A stretch of DNA of 14,566 nucleotides from the NCBI GenBank assembly GCA_903889795.1, contig CAISYW010000117.1:1-14566 (forward strand), in the 5' to 3' direction. The notes beneath the pieces are model-generated. The model had not been told where the DNA came from. It saw only the letters and a list, made by a program, of their open reading frames with translations, and did not search any database. This DNA is from an uncultured Chlamydiae bacterium (GTDB taxonomy: Bacteria; Chlamydiota; Chlamydiia; Chlamydiales; SM23-39). Numbering within the stretch: the first letter of the stretch is position 1; each line of letters opens with the position of its first letter. Shown here in pieces: positions 1 through 8,263 of the stretch. Position numbers and translations under genes: made by a program.

Positions 1-1293
1 AAACGGAGTCAGCATCCCGGTCAAATAAAGACCGCTGGCAATGGTTCCCATAGCAAATTCGCGAACGCCATACTTAATATTGCGTCCGGCAAAATGGCCC
101 GGAGTGATCACAGGAAACGCTTTCATCATCGTCAAATCGGAACAGGATAGATCCGCCGATCCGCCGATCAATTGAGGTAGCAGAGTGCCCAGCACGTTCA
201 AACATTCTTGCGAAGCCGACCGACCCGCCAAAGGGGCTTTCATGGGGATCTGATTCAGCGCTTCTTCCAGGTTATCCGGAAGATCATGATTTTGCATTGC
301 TTCAAACTCACTCGCCAGATCGGGATAGGCCAGAGCCCAATTGCGAAAGAGTTCATTCCACTGCTCTTCCATCTGCGCGTCTTTAGCCATCTTCTGCTCA
401 AAAAAACTATAGACTGCTTGGGGAACATAGAATTCCTCCGTCGGCAATCCAAGTGCCTCTTTCGTAGCCAAAACCTCTTCGACACCCAACGGAGATCCAT
501 GCGCTTTTGACGAGCCGGCCTTGTGCGGCGAGCCCTTTCCAATGACCGTGCGCATCACAATCAGAACAGGCTTTTCCTGTTTTTTACGGATATTCGAAAA
601 AAGAGCTTCCATCCCATCAAAATCATAACCATCGAGCTCAAAAACATCCCATCCATAGGCTCGATAACGCAGCTTCGTATCTTCCGACAAGCATTCGGAG
701 ATCGGTCCGTCGAGGCAAATTTGATTGGCGTCATAGACCAAAACCAGGTTATTGAGTTTCAAATGACCCGCCAAAGAAGAAGCCTCCGACGTAATCCCCT
801 CCATCATACAGCCATCTCCCGCAACGCAAATGACCTTTGCATTGAAGAGAACAGCCTCATCGCGATTGAACTTTTCACCCAAAATTTTAAGCCCTAAAGC
901 CATCCCGACCGAATTTCCGACGCCTTGCCCCAAGGGACCCGTTGTGCACTCAACGCCCTCCGTTACGCCAAATTCAGGGTGGCCCGGCGTGATCGAATGG
1001 ATCTGCCGGAACTGTTTGATGTCATCCATTGAAACGTTGTAGCCGGCGAAGTGTAAACATGAATAGAGCCACATCGAACCGTGACCCGCCGAAAGAACGA
1101 CCCGGTCGCGGTTAAGCCATCTTGAGTTCTTAGGATTGTAGCGCAAAAACATTCCATACAAAAAAGCACCCAGCTCCGCACAGCCCATGGGCATGCCGGG
1201 GTGTCCGGAATCAGCCTTTTGCACGGCGTCGATGGCGAGCGTGCGAATACCATTGGCAATTTTTCCGAGCTGTTTTTTTAAATGGTCGTCCAT
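1..1293 (-). CDS. tkt: Transketolase, N-terminal 431 codons (3' end outside the window)
   Basis: Transketolase moves two-carbon units between sugar phosphates in the non-oxidative pentose phosphate pathway, in the cytoplasm, using thiamine diphosphate and a divalent metal. Reading the minus strand from the ATG at 1293-1291 gives MDDHLKKQLGKIANGIRTLA, followed by the family's substrate-site stretches DSGHPGMPMG and SAGHGSMWLY, and then TTGPLGQGVGNSVGMA. The thiamine-diphosphate motif GDGCMMEG follows, ending about 30 residues later in DANQICLDG. Near the window edge come GGSADL and KYGVREFAMG, which open the pyrimidine-binding domain. The frame is open to base 1. Bacterial transketolases are about 660 residues, so roughly the last third is missing here because of the window edge, not because of a break. 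An AGGA sequence about 10 bases upstream of the ATG is a modest ribosome binding site. The gene diverges from alaS; I recall the same neighbour relation in Chlamydia (tktB next to alaS). Confidence 0.96.
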   Translation of the reverse strand, partial: MDDHLKKQLGKIANGIRTLAIDAVQKADSGHPGMPMGCAELGAFLYGMFLRYNPKNSRWLNRDRVVLSAGHGSMWLYSCLHFAGYNVSMDDIKQFRQIHSITPGHPEFGVTEGVECTTGPLGQGVGNSVGMALGLKILGEKFNRDEAVLFNAKVICVAGDGCMMEGITSEASSLAGHLKLNNLVLVYDANQICLDGPISECLSEDTKLRYRAYGWDVFELDGYDFDGMEALFSNIRKKQEKPVLIVMRTVIGKGSPHKAGSSKAHGSPLGVEEVLATKEALGLPTEEFYVPQAVYSFFEQKMAKDAQMEEQWNELFRNWALAYPDLASEFEAMQNHDLPDNLEEALNQIPMKAPLAGRSASQECLNVLGTLLPQLIGGSADLSCSDLTMMKAFPVITPGHFAGRNIKYGVREFAMGTIASGLYLTGMLTPF

Positions 1294-1314
1294 AAAACAC
1301 AATCCTGTTCATTG

Positions 1315-1342
1315 ATATTAAAACTTTATTGTGGTGGGTGAA
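1315..1342 (-). promoter_or_regulatory. Possible promoter for transketolase in the divergent intergenic region
   Basis: On the minus strand TTCACC (1342-1337) is followed after 16 bases by TAATAT (1320-1315), which would start transcription about 15 bases before the transketolase ATG. Both boxes are imperfect matches to the sigma-70 consensus. The 127-base gap between the two divergent genes must contain a start for alaS as well, but I could not pick a convincing pair of boxes for that direction. Confidence 0.25.
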
Positions 1343-1420
1343 GACTTATCCTCGCAAGCAGAAAATCTCTACCCCAGAAAAAGGAAATGTCCTAACATTT
1401 ATCGGTATTTACAGGCAATT

Positions 1421-4036
1421 ATGCTTTCACAAGACATTCGACGTCAATTCCTTCAATATTTTAAATCTCAGGGACATACAATTGTTCCTTCCTCACCGGT
1501 CGTCCCGCACGACGATCCGACCCTTTTATTTGCCAACGCAGGGATGAATCAATTCAAGGACGTTTTTTTAGGCATGTCGAAACGTCCCTACACTCGAGCG
1601 ACCACGACGCAAAAATGCATTCGTGTGAAAGACATCGATAACGTGGGACATACCTCGCGCCATTGTACTTTTTTTGAAATGCTGGGGAATTTTTCTTTCG
1701 GCGATTATTTCAAGAAAGAGGCGATTGCCTTTGCCTGGGACGTAACGACCCATGTGTTTGCGTTCGATCCGAATAAAATCTGGGTTTCCGTTTACAAAGA
1801 TGACGATGAAGCCTTTAGTTTGTGGGAAAAACATATACCCGCCCAACGCATCGTCCGATTCGGTGAAAAAGATAATTTCTGGGCCATGGGCGACGTGGGT
1901 CCCTGCGGGCCCTGTTCGGAGCTATTGTATGACCGTGGAGAAAAATATAGCTCGGCTCTTACGCCCTATGATGATTTGTCGGGAGAGCGCTATCTGGAAT
2001 TCTGGAATCTCGTATTCATGCAATTCAACCGCAGCGCATCCGGAAAATTAGACCCCCTTCCCAAAAAATCGATCGATACCGGTTCAGGACTCGAGAGAGT
2101 AGCTGCCTTGAGCTTGGGCGTCGACAATGTCTTTTTAACCGACATTTTGCGCTCGCTCGTCGCTTCCGTCGAAGAGATCTCCCGGATCAAATATGACGAA
2201 CAAAATCGCCTGCAAGCGCCGGCTTTCCACGTTATTGCCGATCATATTCGCAGTCTATCCTTCGCCATTGCCGATGGCGCCCAGCCGAGCAACACCGACC
2301 GCGGTTATGTTCTGCGTAAAATATTACGCCGCGCAGTGCGCCATGGCCGCATTCTGGGATTACAGCGTCCATTTCTCGCCAACGTACTCCCCCGTCTCGT
2401 TTCCGTGATGGGTGAAGATTTCCCCGAACTTGCTCAATCTCAATCACGCATCGCCGAGATCTTGACCTTGGAAGAAGAGAGCTTTTTGCGCACGCTGCAA
2501 AGAGGCGGAGAATTGCTCGGCCAAGTGATCGATCGATCGCGCGCCACGAAAAAAATCGTCGGGGACGATGCGTTCAAGCTCAAAGATACGTATGGATTTC
2601 CCGTCGAAGAGATCGAGCTTATCGCCAAAGATGAAGGCCTTTCCATCGACTTGCCGCGTTTCGAAAAACTGGAAGAAGAGGCTCGGGAACGTTCACGCAA
2701 AAACCGAAAAGTTCTGGCTCAGCAGTTTGATCAGAATTTTTTCAGCGACTTTACCCGCACGCACGCTTCTTGCGTCTTTGAAGGTTATCAAAAAACGAGC
2801 AGCGAAGCATCGCTTATCGGCATCGTGATGGGCAGCCAATTTGTCGACCACATCTCAGAAGGAGACGAAGCAACGCTTCTTCTTGATCGCACGCCATTTT
2901 ATGCTGAAATGGGCGGCCAGGTTGGCGACACAGGGCAAATTTCAAAAGGCGGATTTATCTTTCAGGTAGAAGATTGCATCTCGCCATTTCCCGGGGTCAT
3001 CGCTCATCTGGGCCGTCTTGTAAACGGCTCGCTCAAAAAAGGCGAGCATGTGCAAGTTTCAATCGACTCTTCTCGCCGCAAGAACATCCAAAACAATCAC
3101 ACAGCTACCCATCTTCTTCATTGGGCGCTTCAAAAAGTGGCCGGTTCCCACATTAAGCAAGCGGGCTCGCTCGTCGATGAAACTCATCTGCGCTTTGATT
3201 TCAACCACCACAAACAGATGAACGCAGAAGAGCTGCGCCAGGTTGAAAATCTCGTGAACGAAAAAATTCGTGAAGATTTACCCGTCAACGTGCATGAAAT
3301 GGGTTATGAAGAGGTGCAAAAACACCCGGAGATCAAACAGTTTTTTGGCGAAAAATATGGCGACACGGTCCGTCTGATCGATATCGACTATAGCAAAGAA
3401 CTCTGCGGTGGAACGCACACCAACCGCGTTGGAACAATCGGTCTATTCAAAATTATCAAAGAGAGCAGCATCGCCGCCGGCGTTCGCCGCATTGAAGCTG
3501 TCACGGGACGGCAAGCCGAAGAGCTTGTCCAACAAGAAGAAGATCTTCTGTTGCTGCTCGCCTCTTCACTCAAAGCCCCGATCTGTAGCATTGCTGAAAA
3601 ACTCAATCTGTTACTCGATGAAAACAAACAACTGTGCCAGAAAATTAAACACCTGCACAAAGGCCAGCTCATCGAGACAGCCGGCAAACTACTCTCGCAT
3701 CGCGAAAAAGCAGGCCATATTGCCATCGTCGCAAGCGTAGTCGATCTCGCCGTAGAAGATCTTCCCTTACTTGCCCAAGAACTGATGGATCATCTGAAAT
3801 CGGGCGTCATCATCCTTGGCGCCGTTTGCGGCGAAAAATGCCAACTGCTGGTCCAGGTGAGCTCCGATCTCGTGCAAAAACAGATCAATGCGGCCGCTCT
3901 CATCAAAGAAGCCGCTCCACTGATTCAGGGCGGAGGCGGAGGCAAGCAAAATCTGGCGCAAGCCGGCGGCAAAAATCCCCATGGACTCCCTCAGGCAATC
4001 GCCCAGATTAAAGAGACTTTAGGCCGGCTCGCATGA
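1421..4036 (+). CDS. alaS: Alanyl-tRNA synthetase
   Basis: It charges tRNA-Ala with alanine and hydrolyses mischarged Ser- and Gly-tRNA-Ala, in the cytoplasm. The 871-residue length fits the bacterial family (E. coli about 876). The class II catalytic domain starts at the N-terminus (PSSPVVPHDDPTLLFANAGM) and continues through RATTTQKCIR (from about residue 59), the NVGHTSRHCTFFEMLGNFSF core and an intact TGSGLERVA. The editing-domain zinc ligands are visible as HTATH (H560, H564) and CGGTH (C662, H666). The C-terminal C-Ala domain ends in the glycine-rich GGGGGGKQNLAQAGG signature. The frame is open back to 1331, but the extra 30 residues are not family-like, while the ATG at 1421 puts MLSQDIRRQFLQYFKSQGH in register with other AlaRS N-termini. 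The ribosome binding site is weak (ACAGG, about 6 bases away). The stop codon overlaps the mfd start by 4 bases (ATGA), so the two are probably co-transcribed and translationally coupled. Confidence 0.97.
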   Translation: MLSQDIRRQFLQYFKSQGHTIVPSSPVVPHDDPTLLFANAGMNQFKDVFLGMSKRPYTRATTTQKCIRVKDIDNVGHTSRHCTFFEMLGNFSFGDYFKKEAIAFAWDVTTHVFAFDPNKIWVSVYKDDDEAFSLWEKHIPAQRIVRFGEKDNFWAMGDVGPCGPCSELLYDRGEKYSSALTPYDDLSGERYLEFWNLVFMQFNRSASGKLDPLPKKSIDTGSGLERVAALSLGVDNVFLTDILRSLVASVEEISRIKYDEQNRLQAPAFHVIADHIRSLSFAIADGAQPSNTDRGYVLRKILRRAVRHGRILGLQRPFLANVLPRLVSVMGEDFPELAQSQSRIAEILTLEEESFLRTLQRGGELLGQVIDRSRATKKIVGDDAFKLKDTYGFPVEEIELIAKDEGLSIDLPRFEKLEEEARERSRKNRKVLAQQFDQNFFSDFTRTHASCVFEGYQKTSSEASLIGIVMGSQFVDHISEGDEATLLLDRTPFYAEMGGQVGDTGQISKGGFIFQVEDCISPFPGVIAHLGRLVNGSLKKGEHVQVSIDSSRRKNIQNNHTATHLLHWALQKVAGSHIKQAGSLVDETHLRFDFNHHKQMNAEELRQVENLVNEKIREDLPVNVHEMGYEEVQKHPEIKQFFGEKYGDTVRLIDIDYSKELCGGTHTNRVGTIGLFKIIKESSIAAGVRRIEAVTGRQAEELVQQEEDLLLLLASSLKAPICSIAEKLNLLLDENKQLCQKIKHLHKGQLIETAGKLLSHREKAGHIAIVASVVDLAVEDLPLLAQELMDHLKSGVIILGAVCGEKCQLLVQVSSDLVQKQINAAALIKEAAPLIQGGGGGKQNLAQAGGKNPHGLPQAIAQIKETLGRLA

Positions 4037-7000
4037 AGTTCGATTTCCTCAATCAGAGCCCCTCCTTTTTAGCGCTGCAAAAAGCGTTAAATGAAGGGAA
4101 ATCTCTCTTATTTGAGTCTCTGTGGGATGTTCCCAAGGCAATCCTTGCGGCCTATTGCGCTCAAACAACGGGCAAAAACGTTCTTCTCCTCACCGGAGGG
4201 ACGCGCGAGGATCGTTTTTTTGAAAACCTCGAGGCGATTGCTCCCGGACTCGCCATCGAATTTCCCGCATGGGAGACGCTGCCCGGCGAAGAAATCCCAC
4301 CGAGCCCCGACATCATCGGCAAACGTTTCGAAGCGCTCCGCTCGCTAATCCAACGCAAACAGGGAACCATCTGTCTATGCCCATTGCAATCGCTTCTCCA
4401 AAAAGTACTCCCAAAAGAGCTTCTCGCTCCACAATTAATGACCTGGAAAAAACACTCGAAAATCGAATTTGCCAATCTCGCGGCTATTTTAACTCAGCTC
4501 GGCTATAGGCAATGCCCGGTTGTTGCCGACAAAGGAGAGTTCGCCATTCGCGGAGGCATCCTCGATCTTTTCCCCGTCGCTTCTACCGATCCATTTCGTA
4601 TCGGATTCTGGGGGAATGAAATCGAAGAGATCCGTACCTTTGATCCCGTGGGTCAAAAATCAATCGGCCATGTAGAAGAAATTTTCATCTCCCCCGCGCA
4701 GGAGCTCATGCTACTGCGCAACGCCAACGACCTCTGCCCCATTACTGACTATCTCGGCAAAGACTTTTTGATTTTTTGGGATGATATCGTCGCGATAGAA
4801 AATACCTATGTTGCTCTCAAAAACATGCCCGGTTCAAAATCGGCTTTTTTCTATTCACTCGATGAACTGATTCACCGCTTGAAAGAAAAGCAGCAGATTT
4901 TTGGCGCGCCCGAATCCATTGAAAATCTCTCGACCGTACGCAAAAACAAAGAGCGTACAAAGCATCTGCAATCGATCTCTTTTGAAGCTCTCAGCCATTC
5001 GTTTGAAGCGCATCGCTGGTTTCATCCTTTCGATCATCCGATCCACTTTTTAACCACTGATGAAACCGAAGATCAGGATTATCTCGGAAGGCTGCCAAAA
5101 CGGATCGCGACGCCTACCATTTTTCTCAATCTGAATGAAACGGAAGAGAAGGAAATCAAGCGCCAACTTTCCGATCATTCCATTACTCTATCAGAGCAAG
5201 TTCAGTTCCAGCGAGGCTATCTTACCTCCGGTTTCGTGATATGCGATTTGCCCTTGATCGTGATTCCCCACGCAGAGATCACAGGCCGTACTCCCATCCG
5301 CCGTCAAAAATGGAGAAGCACCTCTCATACTCCCGCTGCGGAATTTCATCAGCTCACCCCCGGCGATATGGTCGTTCATTTTCATAGCGGCATCGGCCGT
5401 TATCTCGGGATGGAAAAGCTCGCCAACCATCTAGGTCAAGAGACGGAATTTCTCGCCATTGCCTATGCCAATGACAGCAAATTATTTGTGCCGTTGAATC
5501 AGGCCTACCTCATCTCGCGCTATATCGGCTCCCACGAAGAAATTCCCACGTTGAGCCAGCTCGGCAGCAAACGATGGCAAAACACACGAATCAGCGCCCA
5601 GCAGCAGATTCTTGGCTACGCGAACGATTTGCTCCAACTCTATGCCGAACGCGTGGTGCAAGGCGGGTTTCGATATCCGGAAGATTCTGAAACGATCACT
5701 CAATTTGCGCGCGACTTTCCCTACACCGAAACAAGCGATCAGCTCAATGCGATCATCGCTATCAAGGCAGACATGCTCTCTGAAAAGCCCATGGATCGGC
5801 TGATCTGCGGAGACGTGGGCTATGGCAAAACGGAAGTTGCCATGCGCGCCGCTTTTAAAGCCGTTGTCGACGGCCGTAAACAGGTCGCCGTCCTGGTTCC
5901 GACCACGGTCCTCGCCATGCAGCACTACGAAACCTTTCGCCAGCGCATGAGCGGCTTTCCCGTCAAAATCGGCGTTGCTTCTCGTTTTTGTACGGCGAAG
6001 CAAAATCGTGAAACGATCGAAAAAACCGCATCGGGAACCATCGACATTTTAATCGGAACTCACCGATTGTTATCAAAAGATGTGATTTTCAAAGATCTGG
6101 GGCTGCTGATCGTCGATGAAGAGCAGCGATTTGGAGTCAGAGCCAAAGAGCATTTAAGGCGTTTCAAAGCAGGTGTCGATTCCCTGACGCTATCGGCCAC
6201 TCCCATTCCGCGCACTCTCTACATGTCGCTGGTTCATGCCCGCGATATGTCGGTGATCAACACACCGCCGCAAGACCGCCTGCCTGTGAAATCGATCATC
6301 GCCGAGACCGATTTGGAATTGATCCAAAACGCACTCATGCGCGAATTGTCTCGCGGTGGCCAGGCTTTCTTCATCCACAACCGCGTCGAGACAATTTTTC
6401 AGCGGGCGGAAGCAATTGGAAAGCTCGTGCCATCGGCCCGTATCGGTGTTGTCCACGGCCAAATGGACTCCGAGGATATCGACCCGATCTTCCATCGATT
6501 TCAAAAAGGGGAAATCGATCTTCTCTTTGCGACGACGATCGTCGAAAACGGAATTGACATCCCGAACGCCAATACAATCCTGATCGATCGCGCCGACACC
6601 TACGGACTCGCTGATCTCTATCAGCTGCGCGGCCGGGTGGGTCGTTGGAATCGCACTGCCTACGCATACTTTTTAATTCCAAAAAACATGACTCTGCCCG
6701 AGCCGTCGCGCAAGAGGCTCAGTGCGCTCGTCGAAGCGGGCGGCTATGGCGGCGGGATGAGAATCGCCATGCGCGATTTGGAAATCCGCGGAGCGGGAGA
6801 TATTCTCGGCGATCAACAATCGGGACAAGTTTCCGCCATCGGTTTTCATCTCTATTGCAAACTCCTGAAACGAGCCATCGACGCTCTCAAGAAAAAAGCG
6901 CCCATTACTTTCAACGAAGCGAAAATCGAGAGTTCATTTGACGCCCGCATCCCTGAAACCTACATCTCGGAAGTGTCGCTGCGCATGGAACTCTATTATC

Positions 7001-7299
7001 GTCTGGGCGAAGCCTCGTCATTTGCCGAAATCGATGAACTGCTCGACGAAATAAAAGATCGCTTTGGCGCGCCTCCGGAACCGGTTCTTTGGCTCTATCA
7101 TCTCACGCGCATCCGCGTCTTGGCCTCCGCTTATCACTTTTCACTGCTCAAGTTCCAAAATCTTTCGCTCGTTACCGAACAGATCATCGACAAAAAGGCG
7201 GAGCAGCACACATTCCTGATGCCCAAAAAATTTGTTTCCCCCGCCGAGTTGGAGTCCTATGTGACGAAAATCTTGAATCTATGTAAAAAGCCCGACTAA
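4033..7299 (+). CDS. mfd: Transcription-repair coupling factor Mfd
   Basis: Mfd is a DNA translocase that removes RNA polymerase stalled at lesions and recruits UvrA for nucleotide excision repair. At 1088 residues it is close to chlamydial homologues as I recall them and slightly shorter than E. coli Mfd (1148). The N-terminal UvrB-like region includes KRFEALRSL and RGGILDLFPV. The CarD-like RNA polymerase-interacting domain starts at LTPGDMVVHFHSGIGRYLG (441-459). The RecG-like motor follows: Walker A GDVGYGKTE (593-601), VLVPTTVLAMQHYETF, the DEEQ box (695-698) with FGVRAKEHLR, LSATPIPRTLYM, and helicase motif VI QLRGRVGRW (from 864). The C-terminal TRCF domain (about 970-1070) contains YYRLGEASS and IKDRFGAPPEPV. 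No motif is broken. The start overlaps the alaS stop (ATGA), so translation is likely coupled. No clear terminator follows. In Chlamydia the next gene is, from memory, hemE; here it is an AIM24-family gene, so shared gene order ends at this point. Confidence 0.97.
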   Translation: MKFDFLNQSPSFLALQKALNEGKSLLFESLWDVPKAILAAYCAQTTGKNVLLLTGGTREDRFFENLEAIAPGLAIEFPAWETLPGEEIPPSPDIIGKRFEALRSLIQRKQGTICLCPLQSLLQKVLPKELLAPQLMTWKKHSKIEFANLAAILTQLGYRQCPVVADKGEFAIRGGILDLFPVASTDPFRIGFWGNEIEEIRTFDPVGQKSIGHVEEIFISPAQELMLLRNANDLCPITDYLGKDFLIFWDDIVAIENTYVALKNMPGSKSAFFYSLDELIHRLKEKQQIFGAPESIENLSTVRKNKERTKHLQSISFEALSHSFEAHRWFHPFDHPIHFLTTDETEDQDYLGRLPKRIATPTIFLNLNETEEKEIKRQLSDHSITLSEQVQFQRGYLTSGFVICDLPLIVIPHAEITGRTPIRRQKWRSTSHTPAAEFHQLTPGDMVVHFHSGIGRYLGMEKLANHLGQETEFLAIAYANDSKLFVPLNQAYLISRYIGSHEEIPTLSQLGSKRWQNTRISAQQQILGYANDLLQLYAERVVQGGFRYPEDSETITQFARDFPYTETSDQLNAIIAIKADMLSEKPMDRLICGDVGYGKTEVAMRAAFKAVVDGRKQVAVLVPTTVLAMQHYETFRQRMSGFPVKIGVASRFCTAKQNRETIEKTASGTIDILIGTHRLLSKDVIFKDLGLLIVDEEQRFGVRAKEHLRRFKAGVDSLTLSATPIPRTLYMSLVHARDMSVINTPPQDRLPVKSIIAETDLELIQNALMRELSRGGQAFFIHNRVETIFQRAEAIGKLVPSARIGVVHGQMDSEDIDPIFHRFQKGEIDLLFATTIVENGIDIPNANTILIDRADTYGLADLYQLRGRVGRWNRTAYAYFLIPKNMTLPEPSRKRLSALVEAGGYGGGMRIAMRDLEIRGAGDILGDQQSGQVSAIGFHLYCKLLKRAIDALKKKAPITFNEAKIESSFDARIPETYISEVSLRMELYYRLGEASSFAEIDELLDEIKDRFGAPPEPVLWLYHLTRIRVLASAYHFSLLKFQNLSLVTEQIIDKKAEQHTFLMPKKFVSPAELESYVTKILNLCKKPD

Positions 7300-7312
7300 A
7301 CACCATTCTTAA

Positions 7313-7342
7313 TTGCATTTAATTCGATTATCGACTTAGTAT
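7313..7342 (+). promoter_or_regulatory. Possible sigma-70-like promoter for the AIM24-family gene
   Basis: TTGCAT (7313-7318) is separated by 18 bases from TAGTAT (7337-7342), about 30 bases before the ATG at 7375. The stretch is clearly more AT-rich than the preceding mfd coding sequence. An overlapping alternative -10 box, TATAGT, lies at 7340-7345 but gives a poor spacing. Confidence 0.35.
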
Positions 7343-7374
7343 AGTTGCGATTTTTATCAAAATGCGGATTTAAT

Positions 7375-8211
7375 ATGGCTTCTATTGCAGAAATTTCTTC
7401 ACCTCATCAAATTCCTTTAAAAGAGAACGAAGCTCTGGTGATCGAGCCGGGCGGAATGCTGGCTCACAAAAACTGCGTCATCAAAACAGCATTTTCAACG
7501 GGCAGTCTGTGGGAAAAGATGAAGCGCTATACTCTGGGTGGTGAGCCTCTATTTCGAAATACCTTTACAGCGCAAAAAAACGGCGGATGGATTTCATTAG
7601 AAGAGCATTTACCCGGCCAAATCGTCATGAAAAATTTGAAGCCAAAAGATTCGGGATTGATGATCCGTCGAGCGGCGCTGCTCGCTTCGACGCCGAATGT
7701 GAACCTGGAAACGAAATACCTTGGACTAACGGGTTATCTAAAAGGTCAAGGGATCGCCACAATCCGCTCCACAGTCAAGGAAGGAAATGGCCAAGTTTAT
7801 TTTCATGCACACGATGGAATTGTTCGATCATTTCGCATTCAGCCGGAAGACGGCCCAGTGACAATCGATAATGATATGATTCTCGCATATTCAGAAAATC
7901 TCGAGAGCAAGCTGAAAAAAGTCGGTGGGGTTGCTTCAACATTCTTTTCGGGAGAAGGTCTCGTTTGCGAATTTAAAGGAGATGGATTGGTTTATGTTGC
8001 ATCAGGATCGCAAACCGGTCAAAAAAATTTGTTGAGCGAAGCACTTCATGAGACGGCGAAGAAAATTGGAGAATATACCGCTATTTCGATTTTTGTAGGC
8101 TCGAGCGCCGCAATCCTTGGCGGCCTCTTCTATTATTACTCCGGTTACAACCCCATTAGTGTGGCGATGCTTTTTGTCAAAGATTATATCGCTTTAAAAC
8201 TAAATACTTAA
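7375..8211 (+). CDS. AIM24-family protein with a C-terminal hydrophobic hairpin
   Basis: This 278-residue protein fits the AIM24/TIGR00266 family, beta-helix-like proteins of poorly defined function found in many bacteria and in yeast mitochondria. Supporting features are ALVIEPGGMLAHKNCV near the N-terminus, GGEPLFRNTF (from residue 55), the repeated glycine-rich beta pattern, and FSGEGLVCEFKGDGLVYV (SGEGL at 192-196) before an ASGSQTGQKNLL segment. After the family domain the chain has two closely spaced hydrophobic stretches (about 237-257 and 260-275) around a short YSGYNP turn, so it is probably membrane-attached by its C-terminus. I chose the ATG at 7375, where MASIAEISS begins, over the in-frame TTG at 7345, because GCGGA about 8 bases upstream is an acceptable ribosome binding site and the extra ten residues look untranslated. 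The family assignment is firm; any specific role is unknown. Confidence 0.88.
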   Translation: MASIAEISSPHQIPLKENEALVIEPGGMLAHKNCVIKTAFSTGSLWEKMKRYTLGGEPLFRNTFTAQKNGGWISLEEHLPGQIVMKNLKPKDSGLMIRRAALLASTPNVNLETKYLGLTGYLKGQGIATIRSTVKEGNGQVYFHAHDGIVRSFRIQPEDGPVTIDNDMILAYSENLESKLKKVGGVASTFFSGEGLVCEFKGDGLVYVASGSQTGQKNLLSEALHETAKKIGEYTAISIFVGSSAAILGGLFYYYSGYNPISVAMLFVKDYIALKLNT

Positions 8212-8217
8212 CGAACC

Positions 8218-8244
8218 GTTAATTTATAATAAAAATTAATTAAC
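8218..8244 (+). promoter_or_regulatory. Perfect -10 box framed by a 7-base inverted repeat
   Basis: TATAAT (8225-8230) lies 33 bases before the PARG-like gene's ATG. It is flanked by GTTAATT (8218-8224) and its exact reverse complement AATTAAC (8238-8244). I found no good -35 box at normal spacing, which would fit a promoter needing an activator. The dyad could be an operator covering the -10 region. In sequence this AT-rich it could also arise by chance. Confidence 0.35.
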
Positions 8245-8263
8245 TCCAGAAAGGAACACAGAC

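Noticed and set aside
1331..1420. Thirty-codon N-terminal extension of alaS from a GTG at 1331
   Set aside because: The extra residues have no counterpart in the AlaRS family. The ATG at 1421 aligns with the usual N-terminus, and the stretch is the divergent promoter region.
5482..6003. Long antisense frame of 173 codons inside mfd
   Set aside because: It lies opposite the conserved motor domain of Mfd, has no family-like motif, and is explained by the codon composition of the sense gene.
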